DNA of 64,000 bases from Nitrosospira briensis. Its GTDB lineage: Bacteria; Pseudomonadota; Gammaproteobacteria; Burkholderiales; Nitrosomonadaceae. This document shows, one piece after another, positions 36,568-47,017 of the stretch. Location of the stretch: NCBI RefSeq assembly GCF_900115125.1, contig NZ_FOVJ01000001.1, positions 186,001 through 250,000 of the forward strand, in the 5' to 3' direction. Position 1 is the first letter of the stretch. Each line of letters begins with the position of its first letter. The translations under genes and the position numbers were made by a program. Under the pieces are notes generated by a model that was given only the letters and a program-made list of their open reading frames with translations, had not been told where the DNA came from and did no database searches.

Positions 36568-37911
36568 ATGAATCTGATTATGGAAATGGAGATAGCAAGG
36601 GCTGTCTTGAGCGTGGGCGAACTGAATCGCACCGCGAAAGCCTTGCTGGAACAAGCTTTCCCGTTATTATGGGTTGCCGGCGAAATTTCGAATATCAAAT
36701 GCTACGGTTCGGGCCATTGGTACTTCTCACTCAAGGATGAAGACGCTCAAGTACGTTGCGTCATGTTCCGCGATAAAAATCAGTACCTGGACTGGCAGCC
36801 CCGGGATGGCATGCGAGTGGAAGTGCGGGCGCTGGTGACGTTATATCACGCGCGCGGTGACTTTCAATTAAGCGTTGAGACCATCCGCCGTGCCGGGTCG
36901 GGTACGTTGTTTGAAGCTTTTGAGCAGCTCAAGGTCAGGCTGGGAAAAGAAGGCCTGTTTGCTCCTGAGCGCAAAAAACCGTTACCGTATTTCCCGAAGC
37001 AGATTGGCATCATTACTTCTCCAGCCGCTGCTGCGCTGCATGACGTGTTGTCTACGCTGCAACGGCGTATGCCTTCCATGCCCGTGATTGTTTACCCGAC
37101 GCCAGTACAGGGCGCCGGCGCTTCCACCAGGATAGCAGCGGCTGTTCAAAAGGCGGGAGATCGCGCCGAGTGCGACGTTCTGATCCTATGCCGGGGTGGC
37201 GGCGCTATTGAAGATTTATGGGCATTCAATGAGGAGATTGTGGCGCGTGCAATTGCCGCCTGTCCCATCCCCATCATCAGTGGGATAGGTCACGAAACCG
37301 ATTTCACCATTGCTGATTTTGTAGCTGACGTCCGCGCCCCCACGCCTACCGGCGCATCCCAACTCGTCTGCCCTGATCGTGAAGAATTAATCCGGCTCGG
37401 CGAAATTCTTTTGGGCCGGATGCGGCGGGGCATGCAGCGCTGCATTGAAAGCCGCATGCAGCACGCCGATATGCTTGAATGCCGTCTGTTACATCCCGGA
37501 AAGCGGATTAATGACCGGCTTGCATACCTTGAGCGTTTACGCAAGCGGCTCGCTGACTCCTGGGTACGACATTCAGAAAGCAAGAACTGGCGTTTGCGGG
37601 AGATTGATCAGCGGCTTACAATAGCCAGCCCCGATATTTCCCGCCTTGCCGAGCGCCAGCGCGAACTCGGCTGGCGCTTGCGGCGCGCCGTTGCGGTTCA
37701 CCTGGAAACGCTTGCAATGAATGTGGGGCGCAGGCAAGCAGACCTTACCCATCTTAACCCGAAGTCAGTGCTGGAACGCGGTTACAGTATTGCTTTCGCC
37801 GCTGACGGCGAGGTGTTGAGAAATAGCGATCAGATCGATGTTGGCGATACAATTCGGGTGACGTTCGCCAAAGGGTGGAGCAAAGCTTCCGTGACCGGGA
37901 GAGGCGAGTAA
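36568..37911 (+). CDS. xseA: Exonuclease VII large subunit
   Basis: A 447-residue protein of the family's usual length. An OB-fold N-domain (LLWVAGEISNIKCYGSGHWYFSLKD) precedes the catalytic core (IGIITSPAAAALHDVL; LILCRGGGAIEDLWAFNEE; ISGIGHETDFTIADFVADVRAPTPTGAS). The C-terminus has the coiled-coil region and SVLERGYSIAF. With XseB it degrades single-stranded DNA from both ends. xseB is not next to it. Alternative Met codons lie 4 and 6 codons in. Confidence 0.94.
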   Translation: MNLIMEMEIARAVLSVGELNRTAKALLEQAFPLLWVAGEISNIKCYGSGHWYFSLKDEDAQVRCVMFRDKNQYLDWQPRDGMRVEVRALVTLYHARGDFQLSVETIRRAGSGTLFEAFEQLKVRLGKEGLFAPERKKPLPYFPKQIGIITSPAAAALHDVLSTLQRRMPSMPVIVYPTPVQGAGASTRIAAAVQKAGDRAECDVLILCRGGGAIEDLWAFNEEIVARAIAACPIPIISGIGHETDFTIADFVADVRAPTPTGASQLVCPDREELIRLGEILLGRMRRGMQRCIESRMQHADMLECRLLHPGKRINDRLAYLERLRKRLADSWVRHSESKNWRLREIDQRLTIASPDISRLAERQRELGWRLRRAVAVHLETLAMNVGRRQADLTHLNPKSVLERGYSIAFAADGEVLRNSDQIDVGDTIRVTFAKGWSKASVTGRGE

Positions 37912-38072
37912 ATTCTGGCTCCCGAAAACTCGTTATCATTGTGGACATTTACGCCATGGTGATGCAGACTTGGAATCCACCATATCGTTTGTATCAGCTT
38001 CTCGCATACCAGCTGCCTGATATCCGTGCTGTCACCGAGTTTTATTAGCTCTCTCATCAGGAAGTATTTCCA

Positions 38073-38447
38073 ATGTCTAGAATTTTTATCACGCTTGGCG
38101 CTATCAACGCGTTGTTATGTGTCGCTTTTGGCGCTTTCGGCGCCCACGGTTTAAAACAGAGGCTCACCGCCGATATGCTTGCGGTGTATCAGACCGGGGT
38201 GCAATATCATTTTTATCACGCACTGGGCCTTATCGCGGTTGGTCTCGTGTTGTTGCATTTTCCCGCATCCAAACCGGTGGCATTGTCGGGTTGGTTGATG
38301 CTCGCAGGCATTGCCTTGTTTTCCGTCAGTCTTTATGCACTGAGCCTGACAGGAATACGTGGACTGGGCGCGATAACGCCACTGGGCGGCGTCGCATTCC
38401 TGAGCGGCTGGGCTTTGCTTGCCTACGGCGTTTGGACTGGAAAATAA
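38073..38447 (+). CDS. DUF423 membrane protein
   Basis: A 124-residue inner-membrane protein with four hydrophobic segments. The first is FITLGAINALLCVAFGAFGAHGLK, typical of DUF423 (YgdD-like), followed by YHFYHALGLIAVGL and the end ITPLGGVAFLSGWALLAYGV. Function is unknown. It is 161 bp after xseA. Confidence 0.85.
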   Translation: MSRIFITLGAINALLCVAFGAFGAHGLKQRLTADMLAVYQTGVQYHFYHALGLIAVGLVLLHFPASKPVALSGWLMLAGIALFSVSLYALSLTGIRGLGAITPLGGVAFLSGWALLAYGVWTGK

Positions 38448-38499
38448 GCCTGGACAATCAGCCAGCTATTTTTTGTAATACCAATATCGCAATATCCTC

Positions 38500-39702
38500 G
38501 TGACGCTACGCTATTTTTTTGCTCCCTGTCCGCGCGGGCTGGAGTCCGTACTCGTTAACGAACTGGAACAGCTTGGCGCATCCTTGGTGAGCGGGCGCGA
38601 CGGGGGAGTGCAATTCCAGGGTGACTGGGACATCTGTTACCGCGCCAATCTCGAAAGCCGTATTGCCAGTCGCATCCTTTGGCGGGTTGCAGAGGAGCCT
38701 TATTCCACCGAAACCGATGTGTACGAGGCGGCGCGCGCGTTGCCGTGGGGCGAATGGTTTTCCCCAGCGCTTACCATTCGCGTCAAGCTGGCCGCCATCA
38801 AATGTCCATTGCGCAGTCTTGACTTTGCCACACTCAAGATCAAGGATGCCGTATGCGACAAGTTCCGCGTAACTGCCGGCCGTCGCCCCAGCGTGGATAC
38901 GGCGCAACCGGATATCCGCATCCACGGCTTCCTGAACGCCCGGAAGTTTTCTTTGTACGTAGATACGTCAGGCGATGCACTATTCAAGCGCGGCCTCCGG
39001 AAGAACGCCGGCGAGGCTCCAATAAGGGAAAACCTGGCAGCCGGGATCTTGTCGCTGACAGGGTGGCAACCAGGCATCCCGCTGCTCGACCCGATGTGCG
39101 GTAGCGGCACCTTTCTGCTGGAAGCGGCACAAATTGCGTTGGATATTGCGCCAGGATCAGGACGCGCTTTCGCCTTTGAAAAGCTGAAGCAATTCAAGAA
39201 GGCGCAATGGGATCGCCTTAAGGACGCAGCATTATCCCGCCAAAAGCCGAAGACAGCGCAGCCGATATTCGGCAGCGACCTATATGGGGACATTGTAGCG
39301 CTTGCTCGCTCAAATCTGGTTGCCGCGGGCTTCTCGGAAGTGGTTGCGCTCAAGCAGGCCAACTTTCTCGAAACATCTGCCCCTGCTTCTTCCGGCTTCC
39401 TTGTAACCAATCCCCCTTATGGCGTAAGAGTAGGCGAGCAGCACGAGCTTGCAGAGTTTTATCCTAAACTTGGAGATGTGCTGAAGAAAAAATTCAGCGG
39501 ATGGACTGCTTATATCGTTACCGCGGACCCGCTTCTGCCAAAATTGTTGCGTTTAACGCCCTCACGACGTATCCCCTTGTTCAACGGTGCGCTGGAATGC
39601 CGCTTACTGGAATATAAAATGGTTGCCGGTGGAATGCGCAAGGCCAAGAAAGCCAGCGATGAGGTCCCACCGGATCATGTTGTCAAAAGCAGTCATGGTT
39701 AG
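38500..39702 (+). CDS. THUMP-domain RNA methyltransferase (RlmL/RlmK N-like)
   Basis: A 400-residue methyltransferase, GTG start. An N-terminal THUMP domain (ALTIRVKLAAIKCPLRSLDFATLKIKD follows the RNA-binding pattern, split here by position 95-120) and a Rossmann-fold methylase with DPMCGSGTFLLEAAQIA and the catalytic TNPPYGVRVGEQ. The family methylates guanine N2 in 23S rRNA (as RlmL does at G2445) though the exact site in this organism is unproven. It overlaps dsbB by 8 bp. Confidence 0.85.
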   Translation: MTLRYFFAPCPRGLESVLVNELEQLGASLVSGRDGGVQFQGDWDICYRANLESRIASRILWRVAEEPYSTETDVYEAARALPWGEWFSPALTIRVKLAAIKCPLRSLDFATLKIKDAVCDKFRVTAGRRPSVDTAQPDIRIHGFLNARKFSLYVDTSGDALFKRGLRKNAGEAPIRENLAAGILSLTGWQPGIPLLDPMCGSGTFLLEAAQIALDIAPGSGRAFAFEKLKQFKKAQWDRLKDAALSRQKPKTAQPIFGSDLYGDIVALARSNLVAAGFSEVVALKQANFLETSAPASSGFLVTNPPYGVRVGEQHELAEFYPKLGDVLKKKFSGWTAYIVTADPLLPKLLRLTPSRRIPLFNGALECRLLEYKMVAGGMRKAKKASDEVPPDHVVKSSHG

Positions 39703-40201
39703 CCATACGAAGCCAGAAGCAAGAACGATTTTTTTATTGATATTTATAGGCTGCGCGAGCCTGGTCAGCTACGCCCTTTATCTACAGTTGGTAAAAAATC
39801 TCTTGCCCTGTCCGCTGTGTGTTGTGCAACGCATTGCGTACTGGTCGGTTGGTTTAACTGCGCTATTGGCGTTTATCCATTCACCCGGGGTAATAGGGCG
39901 CCGGATCTACAGCGGCCTGTTGGCGTGCTTTGCCGTCGCCGGGGCCGTGGTCGCCTTGCGCCACGCGTGGCTGGTGCGCTATCCGGAGGCATTTGAATGC
40001 GGCGTCAGTCCGGAAGAAGAATTTTTGAATGCCCTGCCGCTCGCTCAGTGGTGGCCCGGCATGTTCGAGGCAAACGGAGATTGCGCCGATGTGACATGGC
40101 AGTTCGCGTCGCTTACCTTGCCGGATTGGTCAGCAATTTTTTTCATGCTCTTTGGCGGCCTGGCGATTCATGCGTTGCTTGCCGTGCGCAATCGGCGCTG
40201 A
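39695..40201 (+). CDS. dsbB: Disulphide bond formation protein B
   Basis: A 168-residue inner-membrane protein with four hydrophobic segments. It has the quinone-proximal CPLC pair and a second periplasmic pair in ECGVSPEEEF ... NGDC. It reoxidises DsbA and passes electrons to ubiquinone. MVSHTKPEARTIF at 39695 is preferred; its ATG overlaps the end of the methyltransferase gene and the extra upstream frame residues are charged. A Met at 39677 is the alternative. Confidence 0.9.
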   Translation: MVSHTKPEARTIFLLIFIGCASLVSYALYLQLVKNLLPCPLCVVQRIAYWSVGLTALLAFIHSPGVIGRRIYSGLLACFAVAGAVVALRHAWLVRYPEAFECGVSPEEEFLNALPLAQWWPGMFEANGDCADVTWQFASLTLPDWSAIFFMLFGGLAIHALLAVRNRR

Positions 40202-40374
40202 TCAAGTCGCGGTTGTTACCGAAATTCAGGCAGGCCTCTTTAATATTCCTCCAGAATTTGTGGCTTCAAATGGCGAAACTGAACTTTTGAACGGATGAGG
40301 TTCGAGGCCTTGAAAACTGAACTTACTGCCCCTACTTATGATCTACCTTTGACACGAGAAACGGAATTCAATCT

Positions 40375-41253
40375 ATGAAACGGATTTTTCTATTTGTAGT
40401 CACCAACCTGGCAATCTTGCTGGTGCTGAGCATTACGCTGCGAATACTGGGCGTGGACCGCATGCTTGACGCGGAAGGTGGCATAGATTTCAATTCGCTG
40501 CTAGTCATGTCGGCTGTGATTGGCTTTGGCGGCTCATTGATTTCGCTTGCCATGTCCAAATGGAGCGCGAAACGCATGACCGGCGCCGTAGTGATCGAGC
40601 ATCCTTCCGATCCAACCGAACGCTGGTTAGTGGATACCGTCCGGCGCCAGGCAGAGCGCGTCGGTATCGGCATGCCGGAAGTGGCGATTTATGACGCGCC
40701 CGACATCAATGCCTTTGCAACCGGCATGAACCGTAATGCAGCACTGGTGGCGGTGAGCACAGGCCTGCTGCAGAACATGCACAAGGATGAAATCGAGGGT
40801 GTGCTGGCGCATGAAATAAGCCACGTCGCCAACGGCGATATGGTGACACTCGCGCTGATTCAGGGCGTGGTCAACACATTCGTGATTTTCTTGTCGCGAG
40901 TAATCGGGCATTTTGTGGACCGCGTGGTATTCAAGACGGAGCGGGACCACGGTCCGGCTTTTCTGATTACGACCCTCGTGGCGCAGATGGTATTGGGAAT
41001 ACTCGCCAGCATGATAGTCATGTGGTTCAGCCGCCAGCGCGAGTTCCGCGCCGATGCGGGCGGAGCGCAACTGGCTGGCCGCAACAAGATGATAGCCGCG
41101 CTTGAGCGCCTTAAACAACGGCATGAACCATCACAGTTGCCGGAGCGGCTGGCAGCGTTTGGAATTTCCGGCGGAAACGGCGGCCTCAGGGGTCTCTTCA
41201 TGTCGCACCCGCCCCTTGAGGTTCGTATCGCGGCTTTGCGTGAAATGGCTTGA
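40375..41253 (+). CDS. htpX: Membrane zinc protease HtpX
   Basis: A 292-residue M48 protease of normal length. Two N-terminal membrane segments ([36 protein letters not shown]), the HEISH metal-binding motif ([12 protein letters not shown]), a second hydrophobic region and the [10 protein letters not shown] third-ligand block. It degrades damaged membrane proteins with FtsH. A bidirectional terminator follows. Confidence 0.94.
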   Translation: MKRIFLFVVTNLAILLVLSITLRILGVDRMLDAEGGIDFNSLLVMSAVIGFGGSLISLAMSKWSAKRMTGAVVIEHPSDPTERWLVDTVRRQAERVGIGMPEVAIYDAPDINAFATGMNRNAALVAVSTGLLQNMHKDEIEGVLAHEISHVANGDMVTLALIQGVVNTFVIFLSRVIGHFVDRVVFKTERDHGPAFLITTLVAQMVLGILASMIVMWFSRQREFRADAGGAQLAGRNKMIAALERLKQRHEPSQLPERLAAFGISGGNGGLRGLFMSHPPLEVRIAALREMA

Positions 41254-41274
41254 CTGACTGAATCTTAAACATTT

Positions 41275-41312
41275 AAAAAAGGCGGGAAGCACTACGTGCT
41301 CCCGCCTTTTTT
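41275..41312. terminator. Bidirectional rho-independent terminator
   Basis: Arms AAAAAAGGCGGG (41275-41286) and CCCGCCTTTTTT (41301-41312) extend to a nearly continuous stem (AGCAC/GTGCT with a TAC loop and one bulged A). T-runs face outwards on both strands, so it can end htpX (plus) and mlaA (minus). Confidence 0.9.
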
Positions 41313-41403
41313 AATCCTGCTGATTTTTCACGGCGTTTATAAATGTTGCGAACCTGGCCGGGTTGATCGAAGGACGGGCTATCAATCCCATGACTTCGAA
41401 TCC

Positions 41404-42387
41404 CTAGATATCTTCATCCTCTTCAATCTTGGGCGGATTGCCGTCATGCACCAGGTTGCGCCGCCGTTGAAGGTAAGCATCGCGCATAAACTCATACTTG
41501 TCCAGCGCGGCTTCATCCAGCGTTTTTTCGGATTTGAGCAAACCGGCCCGCGCATCGGCAGCTCTGCTTCCGCCAACTACGGGGCCTATGAAAGGAGCTA
41601 CGAAGAAGCTGCCTACAAAAACAGGGTCAGTCGCCATGTCCAGCACACGTCCGCCCGCGTCCCGAGTCGAGCTGGGGCCGAGAAAGGGCAATACAACGTA
41701 AGGACCGCTTGCAACACCGTGATACCCTAAAGTTTGTCCAAAATCCTCATCGTGCTTTTCAAAACCAACATCGCTGGCCAGATCAACAATGCCTGCCAGG
41801 CCGAAGGTGCTGTTGAGCAGTAACCGCGTGCTGCTCGTCAACGCATTATTGAACTTGAACTGGAGGAGGTTGTTGATCGTAATGGGGATGTCATTCAAGT
41901 TGGAAAATACATTTCCCACTGCGACCTGGAGGGGGTCGGGCATTATCCACTTGTAACCCTCCGCTATGGGCCGGAACACATAATCGTCAACCGACTCGTT
42001 GAAAGAGAATACCGCGCGGTTCATTGGCTCCCACGGATCTTCTTTACTATAGGCCGGATAGGTAGCCGGCGGAGCTGCGTTCTTGAACACGGGACCGTTA
42101 AATGATTCCTGTACTTCTTTTCGATCATTATCGCTTGCGCGATCAATATCAGCCGAGGAAACCGAATCAACTGGAGCGCTCGGACCAGTCGAGGCGACTG
42201 GTCCTGCCGTGTTCGCGGCGCTTTCCATGATGGTCTTGTCGGCCGAGGCGTTCGTGTTTGCGCTTGCGTTGGTCGCGGCAGCGGTATTAGCGTCCGTTGT
42301 GGTGTTCTTGTTGGCTGTGGCGCAGCCGTCAAGAAGAAACCCCAGCAGTAACAGCGATAAGGTAGAAGGTTTGACGAAGCGAGCCAT
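41404..42387 (-). CDS. mlaA: MlaA (VacJ) outer-membrane lipoprotein
   Basis: A 327-residue lipoprotein with lipobox LLDGC and a low-complexity Ala/Asn/Thr linker (about 25-55). The MlaA core opens EDPWEPMNRAVFSFNESVDD and contains NNLLQFKFNNALTSSTRLLLN and GPYVVLPFLGPSSTRDAGG. It removes mislocalised phospholipids from the outer leaflet. MARFVKPS at 42387 is preferred; the frame extends to a GTG at 42429. Partner mla genes are absent nearby. Confidence 0.9.
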   Translation of the reverse strand: MARFVKPSTLSLLLLGFLLDGCATANKNTTTDANTAAATNASANTNASADKTIMESAANTAGPVASTGPSAPVDSVSSADIDRASDNDRKEVQESFNGPVFKNAAPPATYPAYSKEDPWEPMNRAVFSFNESVDDYVFRPIAEGYKWIMPDPLQVAVGNVFSNLNDIPITINNLLQFKFNNALTSSTRLLLNSTFGLAGIVDLASDVGFEKHDEDFGQTLGYHGVASGPYVVLPFLGPSSTRDAGGRVLDMATDPVFVGSFFVAPFIGPVVGGSRAADARAGLLKSEKTLDEAALDKYEFMRDAYLQRRRNLVHDGNPPKIEEDEDI

Positions 42388-42619
42388 AGTCGAGAGATAA
42401 ATGGTTTTGCAGTTGATCGTGTACGCCACCGCTTGCGAGGGTGTGCGCTGTTGAATGACGTGAATAAATTGCCGCCATTATATGGCTAATACCGATTGGG
42501 TGCGCAAGTTTTTAGGACAGGAAAAATAGTTCTCTTGTACTTCCTTTCACTTCTTGCACTCTTATAACCATTGCTGCTGCGTCCTCAGGATATGCCCGGC
42601 TCGCGGCCATTCGTTCTCC

Positions 42620-44158
42620 TTATAATTCGCCGCGCCGCGAGAAATTTTTCAGACGGAAGCCGAGCACCCACAGCATGCCAAAGTAGGTGGTTGCCCCGAT
42701 TGCCACAATCCCCGCCAGCCGTGTCCCGCGTTGGAAAGCGGAGTCTGCGAGCCATGATGCATCGGTGCCCGAGCCAAACCACAGCGCGCTACCCATCGCT
42801 GCCAGTGCCAGCAATATTTTTGCCATGAAAACCAGCCATCCAGGCTGGGGCTGGTAAATTTGATGGCTGCGTAATTTGTAGTAAAGGAGCCCGGCGTTGA
42901 GGCAGGCGCCGAGGCCTATGGCTAGTGCAAGTCCGGCATGGCGCAGCGGTATAATGAAAGCGAGATTCATTAATTGCGTGGCGACGAGCGTGATGACGGC
43001 AATTTTTACCGGCGTGCGAATATTTTGCCGCGCATAAAATCCGGGGGCCAGCACTTTTACTAGAATCAGCCCCAGCAATCCCAAGCTATAAGCAACCAGC
43101 GCATTACGGGTCATCCACACGTCGTTCACCGAAAATTCGCCATGGTAAAAGAGGGTGGTGATGAGCGGTGTGGCAAGCAGCGCCAATGCCAGCGCCGCCG
43201 GCAGCGTCAGCAGCATGGTCAGGCGCAAGCCCCAGTCCAGCAGGCGGGAATATTCTTCGGTGCTGTTATCAGCATAATGGCGGGACAGCGACGGCAGCAA
43301 TATTGTCCCAAGCGCCACGCCTAAGAGGCCAGCGGGAAATTCCATCAACCGGTCGGCGTAGTAGAGCCATGACACGCTGCCGGTGATGAGAAAAGACGCG
43401 AAAATTGTGTTGATCAACAAGCTGATCTGTCCGATCGACACACCAAACACCGCGGGCCCCATTTGCCTGATGACGCGCCACGCGCCGGTATCGGGGGATC
43501 TGAGGCGCGGGCGCGGCATTAATTTCAGACGCATGAGAAACGGCGCCTGGAAGGCCAACTGGAGTAAACCGCCAATAAATACCGCCCATGCAAGCGCCAG
43601 TACCGGCGGGTCCATCAAGGGCGCCAGCCATAGCGAACAGCCGATGAATGACAGATTCAGCAATGCTGGAGTCAGCGCAGGCACTGAAAATCTCCCGTAG
43701 GTATTGAGTATGCCTCCAGCGAGCGATACAAGCGAAATGAATAGGATGTAGGGAAACGTGATGCGCAGCAGTTCGATTGTCAGCGCGAATTTTTGCGGGC
43801 TGGCGGCAAATCCGGGCGCGCTCACGTAGATAACCAGCGGCGCAGCAATGACGCCGATCAGCGTGACCGAAAATAAAACGATGGAAAGCAGCGTGGCAAC
43901 ATGATTGATGAGCTCGCGGGTTTCTTCGGCTGTGCGGCGGTTTTTATATTCCGCGAGGATGGGTACGAATGCCTGCGAAAACGCCCCTTCGGCAAATAGA
44001 CGGCGCAGCAGGTTGGGAATGCGGAAGGCCACAAAAAAAGCGTCGGTTGCGATACCGGCGCCAAAAATGCGAGCGATGAGCACATCCCTCACGAATCCCA
44101 GAATACGGGATATCAGCGTCATTCCGCTGACAGTAGCGAGGGCTTTAAGCAGATTCAT
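42620..44158 (-). CDS. murJ: Lipid II flippase MurJ (MviN)
   Basis: A 512-residue membrane protein of the MOP/MATE superfamily with about 14 hydrophobic segments. It begins LLKALATVSGMTLISRILGF and has FFVAFRIPNLLRRLFAEGAF with the essential Arg residues, and PVLALAWAVFIGGLLQLAFQ. It flips lipid II across the inner membrane. It is divergent from rpsT with a 294-bp gap, a widespread arrangement. Confidence 0.95.
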   Translation of the reverse strand: MNLLKALATVSGMTLISRILGFVRDVLIARIFGAGIATDAFFVAFRIPNLLRRLFAEGAFSQAFVPILAEYKNRRTAEETRELINHVATLLSIVLFSVTLIGVIAAPLVIYVSAPGFAASPQKFALTIELLRITFPYILFISLVSLAGGILNTYGRFSVPALTPALLNLSFIGCSLWLAPLMDPPVLALAWAVFIGGLLQLAFQAPFLMRLKLMPRPRLRSPDTGAWRVIRQMGPAVFGVSIGQISLLINTIFASFLITGSVSWLYYADRLMEFPAGLLGVALGTILLPSLSRHYADNSTEEYSRLLDWGLRLTMLLTLPAALALALLATPLITTLFYHGEFSVNDVWMTRNALVAYSLGLLGLILVKVLAPGFYARQNIRTPVKIAVITLVATQLMNLAFIIPLRHAGLALAIGLGACLNAGLLYYKLRSHQIYQPQPGWLVFMAKILLALAAMGSALWFGSGTDASWLADSAFQRGTRLAGIVAIGATTYFGMLWVLGFRLKNFSRRGEL

Positions 44159-44385
44159 GGATGAGTATGTTAACCTGAATAGTTCTGCGGGTCCGTATTA
44201 GCAGATGAAAATCTGGCCAGGGCCACCAGGGACTCGAATAATTTGCCGTGGATCATGTTTGAAAATGGGAATGATGATAAGGAGAGGAGAGTGGTGGCGA
44301 CCTGCCTGAGCGCGAGGATAAGCGACGACCTTTGAGGCCGAGCAGCGGTTTTCCAGGTAATCAGGATGCCGATGGTCCGTTATCC

Positions 44386-44414
44386 TTGCAATATCGCAGA
44401 AATATACGTATCAT
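44386..44414 (+). promoter_or_regulatory. Sigma-70 promoter for rpsT
   Basis: TTGCAA at 44386-44391, a spacer of exactly 17 bp, and TATCAT at 44409-44414, 38 bp before the rpsT ATG. Good hexamers and spacing for the primary sigma factor. Confidence 0.55.
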
Positions 44415-44452
44415 TCAAAAAATTTGCGCAACAGTTAATTTAAGGAATTTTC

Positions 44453-44716
44453 ATGGCCAATAGTGCACAAGCCAGAAAACGTGCGAGGCAAAACGTCAGT
44501 CAACGCGACCGCAATACGAGTCTGCGCTCGGAATTGAGGACGGCAATCAAGCATGTGAGAAAAGGTATCGAATCTGCCGACAAGGCCGTGGCACAAGCGG
44601 CGTTCCAGGCATCCATCGGCACGATAGATTGTATTGCCGACAAGGGAATCATCCACAAGAATAAAGCGGCCCGCCATAAAAGCCGCCTGTCAGCCGCGAT
44701 CAAGGCGATGGCCTGA
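44453..44716 (+). CDS. rpsT: 30S ribosomal protein S20
   Basis: An 87-residue basic protein, full length. It starts [20 protein letters not shown] and ends [19 protein letters not shown], as usual for bS20. AAGGAA precedes the ATG. It has its own promoter upstream and a terminator directly downstream, so it is a single-gene unit. Confidence 0.96.
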   Translation: MANSAQARKRARQNVSQRDRNTSLRSELRTAIKHVRKGIESADKAVAQAAFQASIGTIDCIADKGIIHKNKAARHKSRLSAAIKAMA

Positions 44717-44736
44717 TCAGCACCGTTTATCCTGAT

Positions 44737-44767
44737 AAAAAAAGCCCGGCCTTCCTGGGCTTTTTTT
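44737..44767 (+). terminator. Rho-independent terminator after rpsT
   Basis: AAAAAAAGCCC ... GGGCTTTTTTT at 44737-44767 with a GGCCTTCCT loop, 20 bp after the stop. It is symmetrical enough to serve the facing slipin gene as well. Confidence 0.9.
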
Positions 44768-44818
44768 ATGGATGCATCACCTTTTGATAGCAGGACCGCG
44801 TTCCGCGCTTCAGTGGCA

Positions 44819-45592
44819 CTAGCGAACCTCCGGATTGCGATTCTTCAGCGTATCCGTTAGCGCGGCCACCAGATCCATAGGTATCGGAAAAAGGATCGTG
44901 TTGGATTTGTCACCGGAAATGGTCGTGAGCGTCTGTAGATAGCGCAGTTGCATTGCCCCTGCCTGCTGGGAAAGAATTTGCGCCGCCTGCATCAATTTGT
45001 CTGATGCCTGCAATTCGCCTTCAGCATGAATCACCTTTGCACGCCGCTCGCGTTCTGCCTCGGCTTGCCGCGCAATCGCCCTTATCATGGATTCATCAAT
45101 ATCCACATGCTTGATCTCGACGTTGGCAACCTTTATGCCCCAGGCATCGGTCTGAATATCCAGCGCTTTCTGGATATCCATGTTGAGTTTTTCTCGTTCC
45201 GCCAGCATTTCATCAAGCTCATGCTTCCCGAGTACCGAGCGCAAAGTGGTCTGTGCAAATTGACTGGTGGCGGCAAGGAAGTTCTCAACCTGGATGATGG
45301 CTTTCTGCGGATCAACCACGCGAAAATATACGACGGCGTTGACTTTCACCGAGACGTTGTCACGGGAAATGACGTCCTGGCTGGGTACATCCATCACCAC
45401 GGTGCGCAGGTCGACCCGCACCATCTTCTGAATGCCGGGAATTATCACGATGAGGCCCGGACCTTTTACCTTTTGAAAGCGGCCCAGCAGGAACACCACG
45501 CCGCGCTCATATTCGCGCAATATGCGGAATACCGAGAACAGCAGGATAATCAGGATCATGATGAAAGTAACAAAACCCAAATTGGCGAGCAT
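44819..45592 (-). CDS. SPFH/stomatin-like protein (slipin)
   Basis: A 257-residue protein: one N-terminal membrane segment ([19 protein letters not shown]) and the SPFH/Band 7 domain ([50 protein letters not shown]) with a C-terminal coiled coil and the membrane-proximal end [14 protein letters not shown]. Typical slipins pair with NfeD proteases, and the NfeD gene lies 15 bp upstream. Probably scaffolds a membrane protease. Confidence 0.92.
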   Translation of the reverse strand: MLANLGFVTFIMILIILLFSVFRILREYERGVVFLLGRFQKVKGPGLIVIIPGIQKMVRVDLRTVVMDVPSQDVISRDNVSVKVNAVVYFRVVDPQKAIIQVENFLAATSQFAQTTLRSVLGKHELDEMLAEREKLNMDIQKALDIQTDAWGIKVANVEIKHVDIDESMIRAIARQAEAERERRAKVIHAEGELQASDKLMQAAQILSQQAGAMQLRYLQTLTTISGDKSNTILFPIPMDLVAALTDTLKNRNPEVR

Positions 45593-45607
45593 GATAGTCT
45601 CCTTTGG

Positions 45608-47017
45608 TTATTTCTCTGCCGGCGTCACCTCTAAAACCAGACCGTCCATTCCTGTCACACGCACTTTCTGTCCTGGAGTGAGAGGCTGCGCACAACGTAC
45701 GCACCACAGTTCGCCATGAATACGTGCCATGCCTTCGCCCGGCCTGGCCTCCGGCATCTCCAGCATTTCCCCCATCGACCCGACCATCTCTTCACGGCCG
45801 CTGACGATGGGCTTGTGCCGCGATTTCAGCGCCATGCCGACGACCGAAATCAGAAATAAGGCGCTCGCCATCGATATTCCGGCGATCAAGGGCCAGGGAA
45901 TGCCGTAGCCGGGCATATCGCTGTCAATCAGCATCAGGGAGCCGAAGACAAAAGCAATCATGCCGCCGATGCCAAGTGCGCCGAAGCTCGGTAAAAAGGC
46001 TTCCGCCACCATGAACGAGATGCCGAGCAGGATCAGGGCGAGGCCGGCGTAACTCACCGGCAGCAATTGAAATGCGTACAGGGCGACGAGCAGGCAGATG
46101 GCGCCTGCTACGCCGGGCAACACGAAGCCGGGATTGGAAAATTCGAAAAACAATCCGTAAATGCCGATAAGCATCAGGATATACGCCACGCTCGGGTCGG
46201 TGATGACAGCCAGGAGCTGTGTGCGCCAATCGGGCTCGATGATCTCTACCTCAGCTGAAACCGTATCGAGGGTAAGGTTCTGGCCAAGTACGTTAACTTG
46301 CCTGCCATTCGCCTGCTTTAAAAGATCCGGTACGTCAGCAGCGATATAATCGATGACTTTGAGATTCAGCGCTTCTGTTGCGGATAGACTTACCGCTTCA
46401 TGCACAGCGCGTTCCGCCCATTCCGCATTGCGTCCACGCATCTGTGCAAGCGAGCGGATGTATGCAGCGGCGTCGTTTATCATTTTGCGCGACATCGCAT
46501 CTTTTTTCGGCGCCTTCTCGCCTTTTAATACGTCCTGATCGTGGTTCTCGTCCGGCTGCGGTGCAGGTGAATCCCGTGATGACTTCGGCCCGGTTTCAGG
46601 CTTCCACTCAGGCTCCGACTCCGGCATACCGCCGATCTGTACCGGTGTGGCCGCACCCAGATTGGTGCCCGGGGCCATCGCCGCGATGTGGCCGGCATAC
46701 AGGATGTAGGTTCCGGCACTGGCCGCACGAGCACCGCTCGGCGCGATAAAAACCGCGACCGGCACGGGCGAAGCCAGAATGCCGCGTATGATCTGCCGCA
46801 TCGAGGTGTCGAGGCCACCTGGCGTATCCAGTTGCAATACAACAAGAGATGCACGCTCCTCGGCGGCACGCTCGATACCGCGCTGGGTGAAGTCGGCATT
46901 GGCGGGAGCAATAGGACCGTCAACTTTCAGTACCAACACCGGCGCAGCCAGAACCAGAACCGGCAACAGAAGCAACAAGGCCGCTACGCCATGAAAGGTC
47001 GGGATGAGCATTTTCAT
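45608..47017 (-). CDS. NfeD-family membrane serine protease
   Basis: A 469-residue long NfeD. A signal peptide (about 1-24) leads to a ClpP-class protease domain: VLQLDTPGGLDTSMRQIIRG, then the nucleophile region PSGARAASAGTYIL, and Lys in DAMSRKMINDAAAYIRS as the likely general base. A Pro/Glu/Asp/Lys-rich insert lies around residues 130-170. Four to five membrane helices follow (about 275-410) and the C-terminal OB-fold NfeD domain ends PLTPGQKVRVTGMDGLVLEV. It would cleave stomatin-type partners. The 40-residue insert is longer than I expect for the family. Confidence 0.9.
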   Translation of the reverse strand: MKMLIPTFHGVAALLLLLPVLVLAAPVLVLKVDGPIAPANADFTQRGIERAAEERASLVVLQLDTPGGLDTSMRQIIRGILASPVPVAVFIAPSGARAASAGTYILYAGHIAAMAPGTNLGAATPVQIGGMPESEPEWKPETGPKSSRDSPAPQPDENHDQDVLKGEKAPKKDAMSRKMINDAAAYIRSLAQMRGRNAEWAERAVHEAVSLSATEALNLKVIDYIAADVPDLLKQANGRQVNVLGQNLTLDTVSAEVEIIEPDWRTQLLAVITDPSVAYILMLIGIYGLFFEFSNPGFVLPGVAGAICLLVALYAFQLLPVSYAGLALILLGISFMVAEAFLPSFGALGIGGMIAFVFGSLMLIDSDMPGYGIPWPLIAGISMASALFLISVVGMALKSRHKPIVSGREEMVGSMGEMLEMPEARPGEGMARIHGELWCVRCAQPLTPGQKVRVTGMDGLVLEVTPAEK